Shown: one piece after another, positions 18,146 to 29,758 of the stretch
Position numbering within the stretch: the stretch's first letter is position 1
How the letters are laid out: every line of letters begins with the position of its first letter
Assembly: GCF_023008405.1 (NCBI RefSeq)
Contig: NZ_CP095376.1
Span: 4,240,001-4,304,000, forward strand
Direction of reading: 5' to 3'
DNA from: Amycolatopsis sp. FBCC-B4732
GTDB lineage: Bacteria; Actinomycetota; Actinomycetes; Mycobacteriales; Pseudonocardiaceae
DNA: 64,000 nt
Notes under the pieces: generated by a model
What the model was told of the DNA's origin: nothing
Seen by the model: only the letters and a program-made list of their open reading frames with translations
Database searches by the model: none
Program-made: the position numbers and the translations under genes

Positions 18146-18166
18146 CCGCCGGACAATTCCCGGCGG
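18146..18166 (+). terminator. Hairpin downstream of tetR
   Basis: A 7-bp perfect stem CCGCCGG/CCGGCGG with a 7-base loop, 25 bases after the TetR stop codon. No T-run follows. Weak but well placed. Confidence 0.4.
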
Positions 18167-18301
18167 CCTTCGCAATTGACTCTTGCCGCGGTCGGCGGGC
18201 GCTGCGACGCTGCCGTTACCCGCAAGCGCCGAAATGCATTTCCGATCCACCCGGAAAGCGCTTGCCGACCCCGTTTTCCCGCGAAGAGGTGTTGATCAGC
18301 C

Positions 18302-18950
18302 ATGAAAACGCGCCTGTTTTCCGCCGCCGCCGCACTCGGTATCGCCATCACCGGCCTGAGCGTCGCGGCCGCGCCGGCGGCGTCCGCCGCGCCGTGCACC
18401 GACATCGACGTCCCGGTCGCCCCGCGGCACCGGCGAACCCGGCACGCTCGGGTTCATCGTCGGCGACCCCGTCTACCAGGCGGTCCGGAATTCGCTGCGC
18501 CCGCGCACGCTGAGCAGCTACCGGGTGGACTACCCGGCCGACCTCGGCGAGCCCGCGTCCGTGCAGAAGGGCAACACGGACCTGGTCAACCACGTCAAGG
18601 CCCAGGCCGCGGCCTGCCCGCAGCAGCGGTTCGTGCTGGTCGGCTATTCCCAGGGCGCGAACGTCGTCGACAACTCGATCGGCATCAGCAGCGAGGGCGC
18701 AGTCGTCGGCGGCCCGATCGCCGCGACCATCCCCGCGGAGCTCGCGCCCCGGATCGCCGCGATCTTGTTGTTCGGCAACCCGATCCGCGCGCTCGGCCGC
18801 CAGGTCACCGGCACCTACCAGAGCCGCACGAAGGACTACTGCGCCGACGGCGACCCGATCTGCCAGGCGGGCGGGTTCAACTTCCTGGCCCACCTGAGCT
18901 ACGGGAACAAAGCCGCCGACGCAGCAGCCTTCGCCGCCGCGAAGGTCTGA
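18302..18950 (+). pseudogene. Secreted cutinase-family hydrolase, frameshifted near its start
   Basis: The frame opens with a clear Sec signal (MKTRLFSAAAALGIAITGLS..AASA) and mature start APCTDIDVPVA. The family motif RGTGEPGTLGFIVGD continues only in the next frame. One extra C in the run CCCC at 18420-18423 accounts for the shift. The rest encodes a complete cutinase: nucleophile GYSQG, DYCADGDPICQ (Asp and disulfide cysteines) and HLSYGN. An intact enzyme would be about 215 residues and cleave an ester polymer or lipid. It converges on the secreted lipase gene with 3 bases between. Either the gene is broken or this is a sequencing error; the rest shows no decay. Confidence 0.8.
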
Positions 18951-18953
18951 TCG

Positions 18954-20168
18954 TCAGCAGTTCGACGGCGCCGCCGCCCCCGTGAAGCGATTGACGATCC
19001 ACTGGTGGGCGTCGGCGTTGCCCGCCAGGATTCCTGTCGCGTGGTCGGAGAGGTAGGTCTTCCACTGCTCGCGGACGCCGGCCGCGCAGTACGTCCGGTG
19101 CAGCGCCTCCGCCTGAGGGGTGTTGACGATTTCGTCGGTGCTCGCGTGGTACTGGAAAACCGGCACCCGCGGCGGGTTCGCGCCCAGCTTGTTCTGCGCC
19201 AGCCGCGCCTGCCACTGCGGGGTCGCCAGCGGATTCGACGTCGTGTAATCACTGATCTTCTTGAACGAATAATTCAGCAGCAGTTCCGCCACGCACGCGT
19301 TCTTCTTGGCGTCCGACAACTGCTGACGGCCGGTGTCGTTGAGGAACGAATCCAGTTTCAGGTCCGGGTAGGCCGCGTCCAGCCCGACCGCGGCGAACGC
19401 GAGGAACCCGAACCCGATGTACCCGTCGAGGCCCTTGGCGACCTCGGTCAGGTCGGCCGGGACGCCGCCCGCGACGACGCCGACGAGGTTCAGCTCCGGT
19501 GCGTACGAAGGCTGCTTCTCCCCCGCCCACATCGCTCCGCCGCCGCCCTGCGAGTAGCCCTGGAAGATCACCTTGGCGCTCTTCGCCAGCCGGGCGGACG
19601 GCAGGTTCTGCGCCGCCCGCACCGAGTCGATCACGGCCGGGCCCATCGACTGCCCGGTGATGTACGTCGGCACGGTCGCCGGCGAGTAGCCCTCGTAGTC
19701 GGTCACCGCGACCGCGTAGCCCGAGGACAGCGAGTCGTTGATGGCCGGCTGGTCGTACAGCGTGCCCCGCTCCATCGCCTTGGACGCCGTGCACTTGAAC
19801 GCCGGGCCCTGCGTACCCACCGCGTACCCGACGATCGGCGCCGCCGCGGGGTCCTTCCCCTTGGGCACCAGGATGGTCCCGGTCACCGCGTCCGGACGGC
19901 CCTGGGCGTTGGTCGAGAGGTACATCACCTGCCAGGCGTCGGCGTTGGCCGCGTTCAGCAGCGGGACCGTGGGCCGCCAGCGCAGCACGTCCCCGGGTTT
20001 CCCGGCCGGCAGCGGCGACGGCGGGGTGTAGAACGAGTCGTCGAACGGCCCCGGCAGGATCGGGGCGGCGGCCGCGCCGGCGGGCGGGCTCGCGGCCACC
20101 ACCCCCAGCGCCACCAGGCAGCAGCTCACCAGCGCCGACACCAGCTGTCGCACGTGGACGGACTTCAC
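18954..20168 (-). CDS. Secreted lipase (LIP family)
   Basis: A 404-residue alpha/beta hydrolase of the secretory lipase type. The signal peptide is VKSVHVRQLVSALVSCCLVA followed by an alanine-rich cleavage region. The nucleophile is in FQGYSQGGGG, the acid in HASTDEIV and the histidine in SDHATG. The GTG at 20168 is preferred because GGAGG lies 5 bases upstream; an ATG 12 bases earlier overlaps that site. It follows the antigen-85-like gene by 28 bases and is the last gene of the FAAL-PKS operon. It probably hydrolyses or transfers acyl chains outside the membrane. Confidence 0.85.
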   Translation of the reverse strand: MKSVHVRQLVSALVSCCLVALGVVAASPPAGAAAAPILPGPFDDSFYTPPSPLPAGKPGDVLRWRPTVPLLNAANADAWQVMYLSTNAQGRPDAVTGTILVPKGKDPAAAPIVGYAVGTQGPAFKCTASKAMERGTLYDQPAINDSLSSGYAVAVTDYEGYSPATVPTYITGQSMGPAVIDSVRAAQNLPSARLAKSAKVIFQGYSQGGGGAMWAGEKQPSYAPELNLVGVVAGGVPADLTEVAKGLDGYIGFGFLAFAAVGLDAAYPDLKLDSFLNDTGRQQLSDAKKNACVAELLLNYSFKKISDYTTSNPLATPQWQARLAQNKLGANPPRVPVFQYHASTDEIVNTPQAEALHRTYCAAGVREQWKTYLSDHATGILAGNADAHQWIVNRFTGAAAPSNC

Positions 20169-20196
20169 CACAACCTCCATCGGTCGAACGGGAAGA

Positions 20197-21171
20197 TCAG
20201 GCCGGAAGGCCCAGTGCGCCGGCGAGGACCGGCCACGAGTTGTGCAGGGCCCGCTGCCAGTACGGCCAGCTGTGCGTGCCGGGCCCGTAGTAGTCGACGG
20301 TCGCGGGAATCCCCTTGGAGCGCAGCAGGTCCGTGAAGCTCTGCGACGACAGCAGCGCCGACGGCTCCAGGACGTCGGACTGGCCGGGCGGGTCGAGCGG
20401 GCCGGTCTGCCCGTTGCCGCAGGAGATGTAGAGCGCCGTGCCGCGCAGCTGGTCGGCGTGGTCGTAGGGGTTGCCCGCCGACCAGAGCGGCCGCATCCCG
20501 AAGGAGTCGCCCCACAGCTGCAGGTAGTTGAAGATGCCGGCCCGGGCGAGGATGCCGATGATCCAGACCGGGATGCCGGGGAAGAGCGTGTTCGGTACGC
20601 CGCTGTAGGACGCGGCCGCGCCGAACATCCCCGGGTGCTTGAACGCGTAGGCGAGCGCGCCGTACCCGCCGATCGACAGCCCGGCGACCGCCCGTCGGGT
20701 ACCGCCGTGGTACCCGCGTTCGACGATCTGGCGCACTTCGGCGGTGTGGAACGTGTCCCAGTCCGGGGTGCCGCTCAGGCCGAAGTTCCACCACTTGGTG
20801 TACATCCCGGCCGGCCCGTCCGTCGGCATCACGACGAGCGCGTCCTTGGTCGCGGTGAACGCCTTGACGTCGGTGAACTGGTCCCACGACTTGTAGTCGA
20901 CCGGCTCGCAGCAGCCGTGCAGCAGGAACAGCACCGGCCAGGTCCGGCTCGGCTGCGCCGCCCAGCCGGCCGGTACGATCAGCCGGACCATCCCGGTGGT
21001 GCCGAGCGCGGGCGAACTGATCTTGAGGTCGACGGTCCGGGCGTCCAGCCAGGTTTCCGAGACGACCTTCGCACCGTCGTCGGCCACCGCCGGGGCCGCC
21101 TGGGCCGGGGCGACGCCGCCGGCGGCGAGCAGGAGCACCGCCGACAACGCCAGCAAAGCCAATCGCTTCAT
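20197..21171 (-). CDS. Secreted antigen-85-like acyl esterase/transferase
   Basis: A 324-residue exported alpha/beta hydrolase. The signal peptide MKRLALLALSAVLLLAAGG ends near AQAA. Catalytic landmarks are FLLHGCC, the nucleophile GLSIGGYG and a terminal HSWPYWQRAL that strongly recalls the antigen 85 histidine region. Antigen 85 enzymes move mycolates onto trehalose and arabinogalactan. Here it lies 9 bases after accD in an operon with a PKS and FAAL, so it may transfer the PKS product to an acceptor. GGAG sits 5 bases before the ATG. A simple esterase role cannot be excluded. Confidence 0.82.
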   Translation of the reverse strand: MKRLALLALSAVLLLAAGGVAPAQAAPAVADDGAKVVSETWLDARTVDLKISSPALGTTGMVRLIVPAGWAAQPSRTWPVLFLLHGCCEPVDYKSWDQFTDVKAFTATKDALVVMPTDGPAGMYTKWWNFGLSGTPDWDTFHTAEVRQIVERGYHGGTRRAVAGLSIGGYGALAYAFKHPGMFGAAASYSGVPNTLFPGIPVWIIGILARAGIFNYLQLWGDSFGMRPLWSAGNPYDHADQLRGTALYISCGNGQTGPLDPPGQSDVLEPSALLSSQSFTDLLRSKGIPATVDYYGPGTHSWPYWQRALHNSWPVLAGALGLPA

Positions 21172-21180
21172 CGCGACTCC

Positions 21181-22758
21181 TCACAAGGGGATGTTGCCGT
21201 GCTTCTTCGCCGGCAGGGTCTGACGTTTGGTCCGCAGGGTCCGCAGCGCCCGCGCCACGTGCAGGCGGGTTTGCGACGGTGTGACGACCTGGTCGACGTA
21301 GCCGCGTTCGGCGGCCAGGTACGGGCCGCCGTGGCGCTCGCGGTACTCGTCGGTGAGCCGGCGGCCCATGGCTTCCCGCTGTTCCGGGGGCAGGGCGGCC
21401 AGCTCACGCCGGTGCAGCACCTGCACCGCGCCTTCGGCCCCCATCACCGCGATTTCGGCGGTGGGCCAGGCCAGCACGACATCGGCACCGAGGTGCTTCG
21501 AGCCCATCACCGCGTAGCCGCCGCCGTAAGCCTTGCGCACGACGACGGTCACCTTCGGCACCGTCGCCTCCGAGTAGGCGTAGATCAGCTTGGCGCCGCG
21601 GCGGATGATCCCGCCACGTTCCTGTCCGGTGCCCGGCAGGTAGCCGGGAACGTCGGCGAGGGTGAGCAGCGGGATGCCGAAGGCGTCGCAGAAGCGCACG
21701 AACCGGGCGGCCTTCTCGGACGCGTCGATGTCGAGGACGCCGGCCTGGTGGCGTGGCTGGTTGGCGACGATGCCGACCGTCCGGCCCTCGATCCGGCCGA
21801 ACGCGCAGATCATGTTGGCCGCGAAGGCGCTGTGCACCTCGGTGTACTCGCCGTCGTCGATCAGCGCGGCGATCAGCTCGGCCATGTCGTAGGTCCGGTG
21901 CGGCGAGTCGGGCACCAGCCGGTCGAGCGCGAGGTCGGCCGGCGTGACGACCGCGCTGGTGTCGTCGGCGTACTCCGGGGCGAGGTCGAGGTTGTTCGAC
22001 GGCAGGTAGGCGAGCAGGGTCTGCACCCACTCGACGGCGTCCTCCTCGTTCGCGGCCCGGTGGTGGGCGTTGCCGGCCACTTCGGACTGCACGGCCGCGC
22101 CGCCGAGCTCCTGCGCGGTCACCCGCTCGCCGGTGACGGCGTGCACGACGTCCGGGCCGGTGACGAACATGTGCGAAGTCCCGTCGACCATCACGGTGAA
22201 GTCGGTGATCGCCGGCGCGTAGACCGCGCCGCCCGCGCACGGGCCCATGATCATCGAAATCTGCGGGATGACGCCGGACGCGTGGGCGTTGCGGCGGCCG
22301 AGCTCGGCGTAGTACGCGAGCGAGACGACGCCTTCCTGGATCCGCGCGCCGCCGGAGTCGTTGATCCCGACGACCGGGCAGCCCAGCGACATCGCGAGGT
22401 CCATCACCTTGAGGACCTTCTCGCCCGAGACCTCGCCCATGCTGCCGCCGAACACGCTGAAGTCCTGCGAGAACACGCAGATCTGCCGCCCGTCGACGGT
22501 GCCGTGCCCGGTCACGACGCCGTCGCCCCACGGTCTGTTCGCGTCCATCCCGAATTCGGCGCACCGGTGCCGCGCGAACTGGTCGAGTTCCACGAAGGAC
22601 CCGGGGTCCAGCAGCAGCCCGATGCGTTCGCGCGCGGTCAGCTTTCCCTTGGCGTGCTGCCGGTCGACGGCCCGCTTCTCGGCGATCCGCACGGCTTCGT
22701 CCTGCCGGGCGGCGAGGTCGGCGATCCGGAACGCCGTCCCCGGCGTGAGCTCGTCCAT
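21181..22758 (-). CDS. Acyl-CoA carboxylase beta subunit (AccD4/PccB-like)
   Basis: A 525-residue carboxyltransferase subunit with the two crotonase-like halves of the family: GINDSGGARIQEGV and MGPCAGGAVYAPA in the first, VPGYLPGTGQERGGIIRRGAK and YGGGYAVMGSKHLGAD in the second, and the PccB-like ending KKHGNIPL. With a biotinylated alpha subunit made elsewhere it would carboxylate an acyl-CoA. In mycobacteria AccD4 carboxylates the alpha chain used by Pks13. Here it follows the PKS with a TGATG overlap, suggesting it makes that PKS's extender. The ATG at 22758 is favoured over a GTG one codon upstream. Confidence 0.88.
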   Translation of the reverse strand: MDELTPGTAFRIADLAARQDEAVRIAEKRAVDRQHAKGKLTARERIGLLLDPGSFVELDQFARHRCAEFGMDANRPWGDGVVTGHGTVDGRQICVFSQDFSVFGGSMGEVSGEKVLKVMDLAMSLGCPVVGINDSGGARIQEGVVSLAYYAELGRRNAHASGVIPQISMIMGPCAGGAVYAPAITDFTVMVDGTSHMFVTGPDVVHAVTGERVTAQELGGAAVQSEVAGNAHHRAANEEDAVEWVQTLLAYLPSNNLDLAPEYADDTSAVVTPADLALDRLVPDSPHRTYDMAELIAALIDDGEYTEVHSAFAANMICAFGRIEGRTVGIVANQPRHQAGVLDIDASEKAARFVRFCDAFGIPLLTLADVPGYLPGTGQERGGIIRRGAKLIYAYSEATVPKVTVVVRKAYGGGYAVMGSKHLGADVVLAWPTAEIAVMGAEGAVQVLHRRELAALPPEQREAMGRRLTDEYRERHGGPYLAAERGYVDQVVTPSQTRLHVARALRTLRTKRQTLPAKKHGNIPL

Positions 22759-25700
22759 CACCGCACCACCGTTCCGAGCCGGGCAGCGAGCGCGGCGGCC
22801 AGCGCCGTCACGTGCGGCGGGTCGATCATCGACACGTGGTCACCGGGCACCCGCACGACTTCGAGGGCGCCGCAGTACGCGTCCCAGCCGAGGGTGTCGT
22901 CGGTGCGCAGGTACCGGGGGTCCAGCGCGGTGGTCAGCGGGTGCGGCTCCTGCGCCCGCAGCAGCACCACGCGCCCGCCGCAGGGCTCGGGGACGTACCG
23001 CTCGGCGACCCGGGCGTCCACATAGGACTCGTACTGGTGCCGCAGCACCCCGGCGCCGAGGTCCGGCACGAGCTCGGCCAGCTTCGCCATGACCCACCGG
23101 ATCTGGGCGTCTTCGTCGAGCCGCGTGAGTTCCTCGCGCGGCACCGAGAACGGCACCCCGTACGTTCGCGAGACGTGGTCGGCGAACCGGTCGAAGCGGT
23201 CCAGCAGCAGCTCTTGCACCGGTGTGCCCGGTGCGGGCAGCGGCAGGATGGTGTCGATCAGGAACACCAGTTCGGCGCCGCCGAGCTGCCGCGCGGTCTC
23301 GTAGGCGAGGCAGCCGCCGAAGGACCAGCCGCCGAGCCGGTAGGGCCCGTCCGGCTGGATCTCGCGGACCAGCTCGGCGTAGCAGGCGGCCTTGGCCTCG
23401 ACGGTGTCCTCGTCGTCGATGCGCTCGAACCCGTACACCGGCTGCCCTTCCGGCAGCAGCCGCACGAGTTCGCGGTACACGCTCGCCCGGCCACCCGCGG
23501 GGTGGAACAGGAACACCGGATCGCCGGCCCCGTCCCGCAACACCCGCACCGGCCCGCCGCCGTGCCCCTCGAGCTCGTCCCGCACCAGATCGGCCATCGC
23601 GGCGACGGTCGGGGTGTCGAACAGCCGCTCGGGCACGACGTCGAGCTCGTCGGCGAACAGCGCCCGCAGCCGCTCCGGATCCCCGCCGGCGGCGAAGAAG
23701 TCGTCGTGCACCCCGGGTCCGGCCCCGCCGACGACGGTCCGCCAGTGCCGCGCGACCCACCGTTCAGCGGGATCCCGCGGCCCGGCGACCACCCGCTCGA
23801 CCGGCGCGGCGGTCCCGAACCCGGCCTGCTCGGCGAGGTGCCCGGCGAGCTCGGCGAGGCTGGCTCCGCGCAGGAGGAGCGGAATCGGCAAGGGCAGCCC
23901 GAAGTCGCGTTCGACGGCGCCGCGAGCGCGCATGGCCGAGAGCGAGTCCAGCCCGAGCCGGGTGAGCGGCACGTCCCGATCGACTTCGGCGAAGCCGAGG
24001 AGTCCCGCGATGAGCCCGGCGAGGTGGTCGCCGATCGCGGCCCTGGCCTGCTCGGGCGTCGCCGCCCTCAGTGCCTCCATACCGTCCCAAGTGGACTCTC
24101 GCCGCGGGGTGAAGATTTCGAAGAACGGACGTTCGCCGAGGCGTGGGAACATTTCCAGCACGGTCTCGGCGTCGATGCGGGCGACCCCGGTCTCTCGCCG
24201 ATCCCGCGCCAGCACGGCGTCCAAGGCGGCCAGGGCTTCTTCGGTACCGAGCGGGGTGAGCACCGGATTCACCGACCCGGCCGCGGCGCCGACCTCGCCC
24301 CAGGCACCCCAGTTGATGGTCGCGGCGGGAAGCCCCCGCGCCCGCCGCCAGGCGACAAGGGCATCGGCCCAGGCGTTGGCACTGGCGTAGGCGGCCTGCC
24401 CCGGTGACCCGAACAACGCGGCGGCGGAGGAGTAGACGAGCCACCAGTCGAGGTCGTGCTCGGCGGTCACTTGGTGCACCCGCCAGGCACCGAGAGCTTT
24501 GGGCCGCCAGACGGCTTCGATCGTCGGGCCATCAAGGGTGATCGCAGCCCCATCGCCAAGCACCCCGGCGGCGTGCAGCACCCCACGAAGCGGCACACCC
24601 CCTTCGACGGCAACCGCAACCAGCTCCTCGGCGACCCCCGGCTCGGCGATGTCGCCGGGCACCACGCGGACTTCGACGCCCGGGTAGGCGCGGGACTGAG
24701 CGGTTTCGGCCTGGTCGCCGGTCACTTGCCCGCCCACGCTTGCCTCGGCGAGACCTCCAGCCGCTTCCCCAGCCGCGGCCGCTTCGGCAAAACCGCCGGC
24801 CGCCTGCCCACCCGCGGCCGGTTCGGCGAAACCACCGGCCACTTGCCCATCCACGCCCGCTTCAGCGAGCCCACCGGCCACTTGCCCGCCCACTCCCACC
24901 TCGGCGAAACCACCAGCCGCTTCCCCAGCCGCGGCCGCTTCGGCAAAACCGCCGGCCGCCTGCCCCACCACGCCCACTTCGGCAAGACCACCGGCCACTT
25001 GCCCATCCACGCCCGCTTCAGCGAGCCCACCGGCCACTTGCCCGCCCACGCCCACCTCGGCGAAACCACCAGCCGCTTCCCCAGCCGCGGCCGCTTCGGC
25101 GAAGCCGCCGGTGCCTTGCTCAGCCATGCCCGGCTCGGCAAGACCACCAGCCGCCTGCCCAACCACGCCCACTTCGGCAAGACCACCGGCCACTTGCCCA
25201 CCCACGCCCGCTTCAGCGACACCGCCAGCCGCCTGCCCACCCGCGGCCGCTTCGGCGAAACCACCGACCACTTGCCCACCCGCGCCCGCCCTGGCGAGCT
25301 CACCAGCCACCTGCCCGCCCACCCCGGCGAGCCCGCCGGCCGCTCGCCCAGCCAAGCCCACCTCGGCGAGACCACCGGCCGCCCGCCCAGCTGCGGCCGC
25401 TTCGGCGAAGCCGTCGGCGCCTTGCCCAGCCATGCCCGGTTCGGCGTGGCTGCCAGCCGCTCGCCCACCCACGCCCGGCGCGCCAGCCGTTCGCTCAGTC
25501 GCGCCCGAATCGGCGAGGTCCGCAGCCGAGCCCCCCTCGGCGCGCAGCGATCCGAAGCCCAGCACGGCCGGGTCCACCGCACGGCGGCTGCTGAGCACCA
25601 CCCGCGTCGCCCCGCGCTCGGCCAGCCACTTCGCCGCCACCAGACCGAGCCCGCCCAGCCCGCCCGTGATGATGTACGCGCCTTCCCGCACCGGCTCGCG

Positions 25701-28700
25701 GATCGGGTCGCCAAGCTCCGGACGGGAGAGCCTCCGCGCGTACCGGACACCGTCGCGCCAAGCGATCTCGTCGTCCGGGGCGTCCGCGTGGATCTCGTCG
25801 CGCAACCGGGCGAAGTCGTCGCAGTCCACCAGCGACGCCCGCAGCTCCGGGTGCTCGAACGCGAGCACCCGCACCAGCCCGCGCACCGCAGCCGGCCCGG
25901 GATCGCCCGCCTCCCCGGGCCGCACGGCCTGCGCGCCCGCCGTGACCAGCCACAACCGCGGCGGTGCCGGCAGCTCGGCCAGCTCGGCGACGACCCCCGT
26001 CAGCGTCTCGACCAGCCGCGCGGCCGCCTCGGGGTCCGGACCGCCCGCCGAACCCAGGCGGGCGATGACCGCGGTCGTCTCACCGTCCCGCAACAGCTTC
26101 GCCAGCGCCGCGCGGTCTCCGAGACCGGCGGTGTCCAGCTCGATCCAGTGGTGCTCGCGCGACGGCGCCTCGGGCAGCTCCACCGGCTGCCAAGCCGCTT
26201 CTAGCAGGAGGCGCCCCACCGCCGCATCGCGCAGCCGGCGGCAATAGACGTCGCGGAACTCCACCAGGACGACGTCCTCGGCGTCGACCAGCTGGACGAT
26301 CCCGAGCAGGCCGTCGCCGGACGGGGCGACCACCGCATCCACCCGTACACCCCGGCGCGGTTCGCCCGCGACGACCACCTCGCCGATCGAAAGCGGCAGG
26401 TAGAGGCCGTCCGCCGAACCGACCGCCGCGGCCAGTGCGTGCAGGCAGGCGTCGGCGAGGGCCGGGTGCAGCACGTACGCCGGGTGGTCGGCCTCGGGCA
26501 GTGCGATCGACGCCGACGCGCGGCCGCCGCCGGCCACGACCCGGCGCAGGCCGCGGAACGCCGGCCCATAGGACTGCCCCAGCTCCGCCAGCGCGCGGTA
26601 GACGTCGACGGGCTCGCCCTCGACCTCCCCGAGCGGCGGGGACGGCGTCCCGCCGGTCCCGATCCGCGCGGTGGCGTGGCGGACCCACTCGCCGGCCGCG
26701 GACCTGGCGTGCACGCTCAGCTCGCCGCCGGTCAGGGTGGTCGTCACCTCGGTGTGCCCGGCGAGCGGGAGCACCTCCCGCAGTTCGAGGTCGTGCACGT
26801 GCCGGCCGGCGGCCAAGGCCAGCTCGAGGAACCCGGTCGCCGGGAACACCGGCCGGTCCCGCACGGTGTGGTCGGCCAGCCACGGCAGCACCTCGGTGCC
26901 GACGTCGGCGCGCCAGAGGTGCCCGCCGTCCGGGTGTTCGATGTGGACACCCAGCAACGGGTGGCCGCCGCCGGCGCGGACGGGCCGCCGCGGCCAGAAC
27001 CGCTCGTGCCGCCAGACCGGCCCCGGCAGCTCGACCGGCGCCGCCGCGGGCCGGGCGGCGAGCACGCCGGGCAGGCCCAGCACGTGCAGCCGGGCGAGGC
27101 TGGTCAGGAACGCCGTCCGCTCGTCGGCCCGGCGGCTCCCCGACGCCAGGCCGAGCACGCCGGCCTGCTCGATCGCGGCCAGCGCGACGGGGTGCGGCGC
27201 GATCTCGACGAAGATGGTGTGCCCGTCGCCGGCCGCCGCGGCGAGGGCCTGGCTGAACCGCACCGGACGGCGCAGGTTCGCGGCCCAGTACTCGACGTCG
27301 AACGCGGGCGTCTCCCGCGGATCGTCGAGAACGCTGCTGTAGCAGGGAATTGCGGCTGGACCGGGGACGAGCCCGGCCAGGTCGGCGCGCAGCCGCCCGA
27401 GCACGGCGTCGACGGCGGCGGAGTGCCCGGCCCCGCCGACCGGCAGCCGCCGCGCCAGCCTGCCGAGGCTCTCCGCGTGCTCGACCAGCGCTTCGACCTG
27501 GTCGGCGGGTCCGCTGACGGTGCACTGCGTCGCCGACGCGTACACCGCGATGGCGACCTCGGGGAAGTCCGCGAGCTCGGCCGGCGACAGCTCGACGACG
27601 GCCATCGCCCCCTCCCCCGACTGGTCGAGTTCGGTGAGCAGCCGTGCCCGGGTGGCCATGACCCGCAGGCCGTCGCCGACGTCCAGCGCCCCGGCGACCA
27701 CGGCCGCGGCGACCTCGCCCATGGAGTGCCCCAAGACGGCGGCCGGCGTGACACCGTGCGCCCGCCACAGCGCGGCGAGGGCGATCTGCACACCGAAGAG
27801 GGTCAGCTGGGTCGCGGCCAGGTCCGGCAGGTCGCGGCTCAGTGCCTCGCGCAGCGAAAACCCGGCCTCCGCACGGAAAACGGGATCGAGCGCGTCGACC
27901 TCGGCCCGGAAGGCGGGCTCGGCGCCGAGGAGGAGCCGGCCCATCCCGGACCACTGCGAACCGTAACCGGAGAAGACGAAGACGACGCTGGGCTCGTGCT
28001 CGGCTTCGCCCACGACACCGCGGCCCGCCGCCAGCTCACGCAGGGCCTCGACCACCTCGCCGCGGCTCTCCCCCACCACCGCACCCCGCGCCGGCAGGTG
28101 CTCCCGCCGGTGGGCCAGCGTCGCCGCGACCGCCCCCAGCGGCACATCGGACGCGGCGAGCCAGTCGGCCAGCTCCCCGGCCCGCGCCCGCACCACCCCG
28201 TCCGACCGCGCCGAAAGCGCGAACACCTGCGGCCCCGCCGACTCCCCCCGAGGCGGGAACGCCGCGGCGGGCCACTCCTCCAGCACGACGTGGGCGTTGG
28301 TCCCCCCGAACCCGAACGCCGAGACCCCCGCCCGCGCGGTTCCGGAGTACCGCGGCCACGCAGTCCCCTCCGTGACCACCCGCAGCCCGCTGAAGTCGAT
28401 ATACGGATTCGGCGCGCTGAAGTGCAGGCTCGCCGGCAGCCGCCGGTGCGTCATGGCCAGCACCACCTTGAGCAGCCCGGCGATCCCGGCCGCCCCTTCG
28501 AGGTGCCCGAGGTTGCTCTTCACCGACCCGAGCAGCAACGGCCGGTCCGCGCCGCGCCCGAGTACCGCCGAGAGGGCCCCAGCCTCCAGCGGATCCCCCA
28601 GCGGCGTGCCGGTCCCGTGCGCCTCGACGTAGTCCACAGTGGACGGATCGATGCCCGCGTAGGCGTCCCGCAGCAGTGCGGCCTGCGCCTCCGGGTTCGG

Positions 28701-29758
28701 CGCCGTCAACCCGTTGGAGCGCCCGTCCGAATTCACCGCGCTGCCGCGCACCAGCGCCAGCACCCGGTCGCCGTCCCGCCGGGCCGCGCGCAACGGCTTC
28801 AGCACGACCACGCCGCAGCCCTCGCCCCGGACGATCCCGTCCGCGCTCGCGTCGAACGGCTTGCAACGGCCGTCGGCGGCGAGCACCCCCGCGCGGTGGA
28901 AGCCCGCCGTGATCCCCGGCGACAGCAGCACGTTCACCCCCGCCGCCAGCGCGAGCTCGCTCTCGCCGCGGCGCAGGCTCTCCACCGCCTGGTGCACCGC
29001 GACCAGCGACGACGAGCACGCCGTGTCCAGCGTCAGGCTCGGTCCGCGCAGGTCGAGCAGGTACGACAGCCGGTTCGCGGCGATGCTCGCCGCCGCGCCG
29101 GTGCCCGACCAGACGTCGACGCCCGCGACGTCGGTCATCGTCAGCGAGCCGTATTCGGTGGCCGACAGCCCGACGAACACGCCGGTCCGGCTGCCGCGCA
29201 GGCGCTCCGGCGGGATCCCGGCGTGCTCCAGCGCCGCCCACGCGACCTCCAGGAGGATCCGCTGCTGCGGGTCCATCGCCTCGGCTTCGCGCGGGGTGAT
29301 GCCGAAGAACGCCGCGTCGAACCCGGCGACGTCGTCGAGGAAACCGCCCCGCGCCGGCAGCCCGGCCAGGTCTTCGGCGGGCGCGAACGTCTCCCAGCGG
29401 CCTTCCGGGACGTCGCCGATGGCGTCCCCGCCGTCGTCGAGGAACCGCCAGAACGCCGCCGGCGACTCGATCCCGCCCGGCAGGCGGCAGCCGAGGCCGA
29501 CGATCGCGATCGGCTCCCCGGCCTCCCGCCACGGCTCCGGGACCGGCGCCGGCTCCACTGTGGACAGGTGGGCGGCGAGCGCGGCGATCGTCGGGTACTG
29601 CCAGACGAGCGTCGGCGCCAGCGGCCGGCCGACGAACCGGCCCAGGTCGGCGGCGAGCGCCGTCGCGTCCCGTGAGGACAGTCCGAGTTCCTGGAGCGGG
29701 CGGTCGGCGTCGACGTCGCCGAGCCGGGCGAGCAGCCAGGCGCGGATCCCGGCCGCGT

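Noticed and set aside
18420..18423. Programmed +1 frameshift in the cutinase
   Set aside because: No slippery-site or stimulatory structure was seen; a one-base indel in a C-run is simpler.
24456..26204. Long plus-strand open frames opposite the PKS repeat, with His/Pro/Arg-rich repeats
   Set aside because: The 39-bp unit is a multiple of 3, so every frame repeats and stays open; the minus-strand frame continues a complete PKS.
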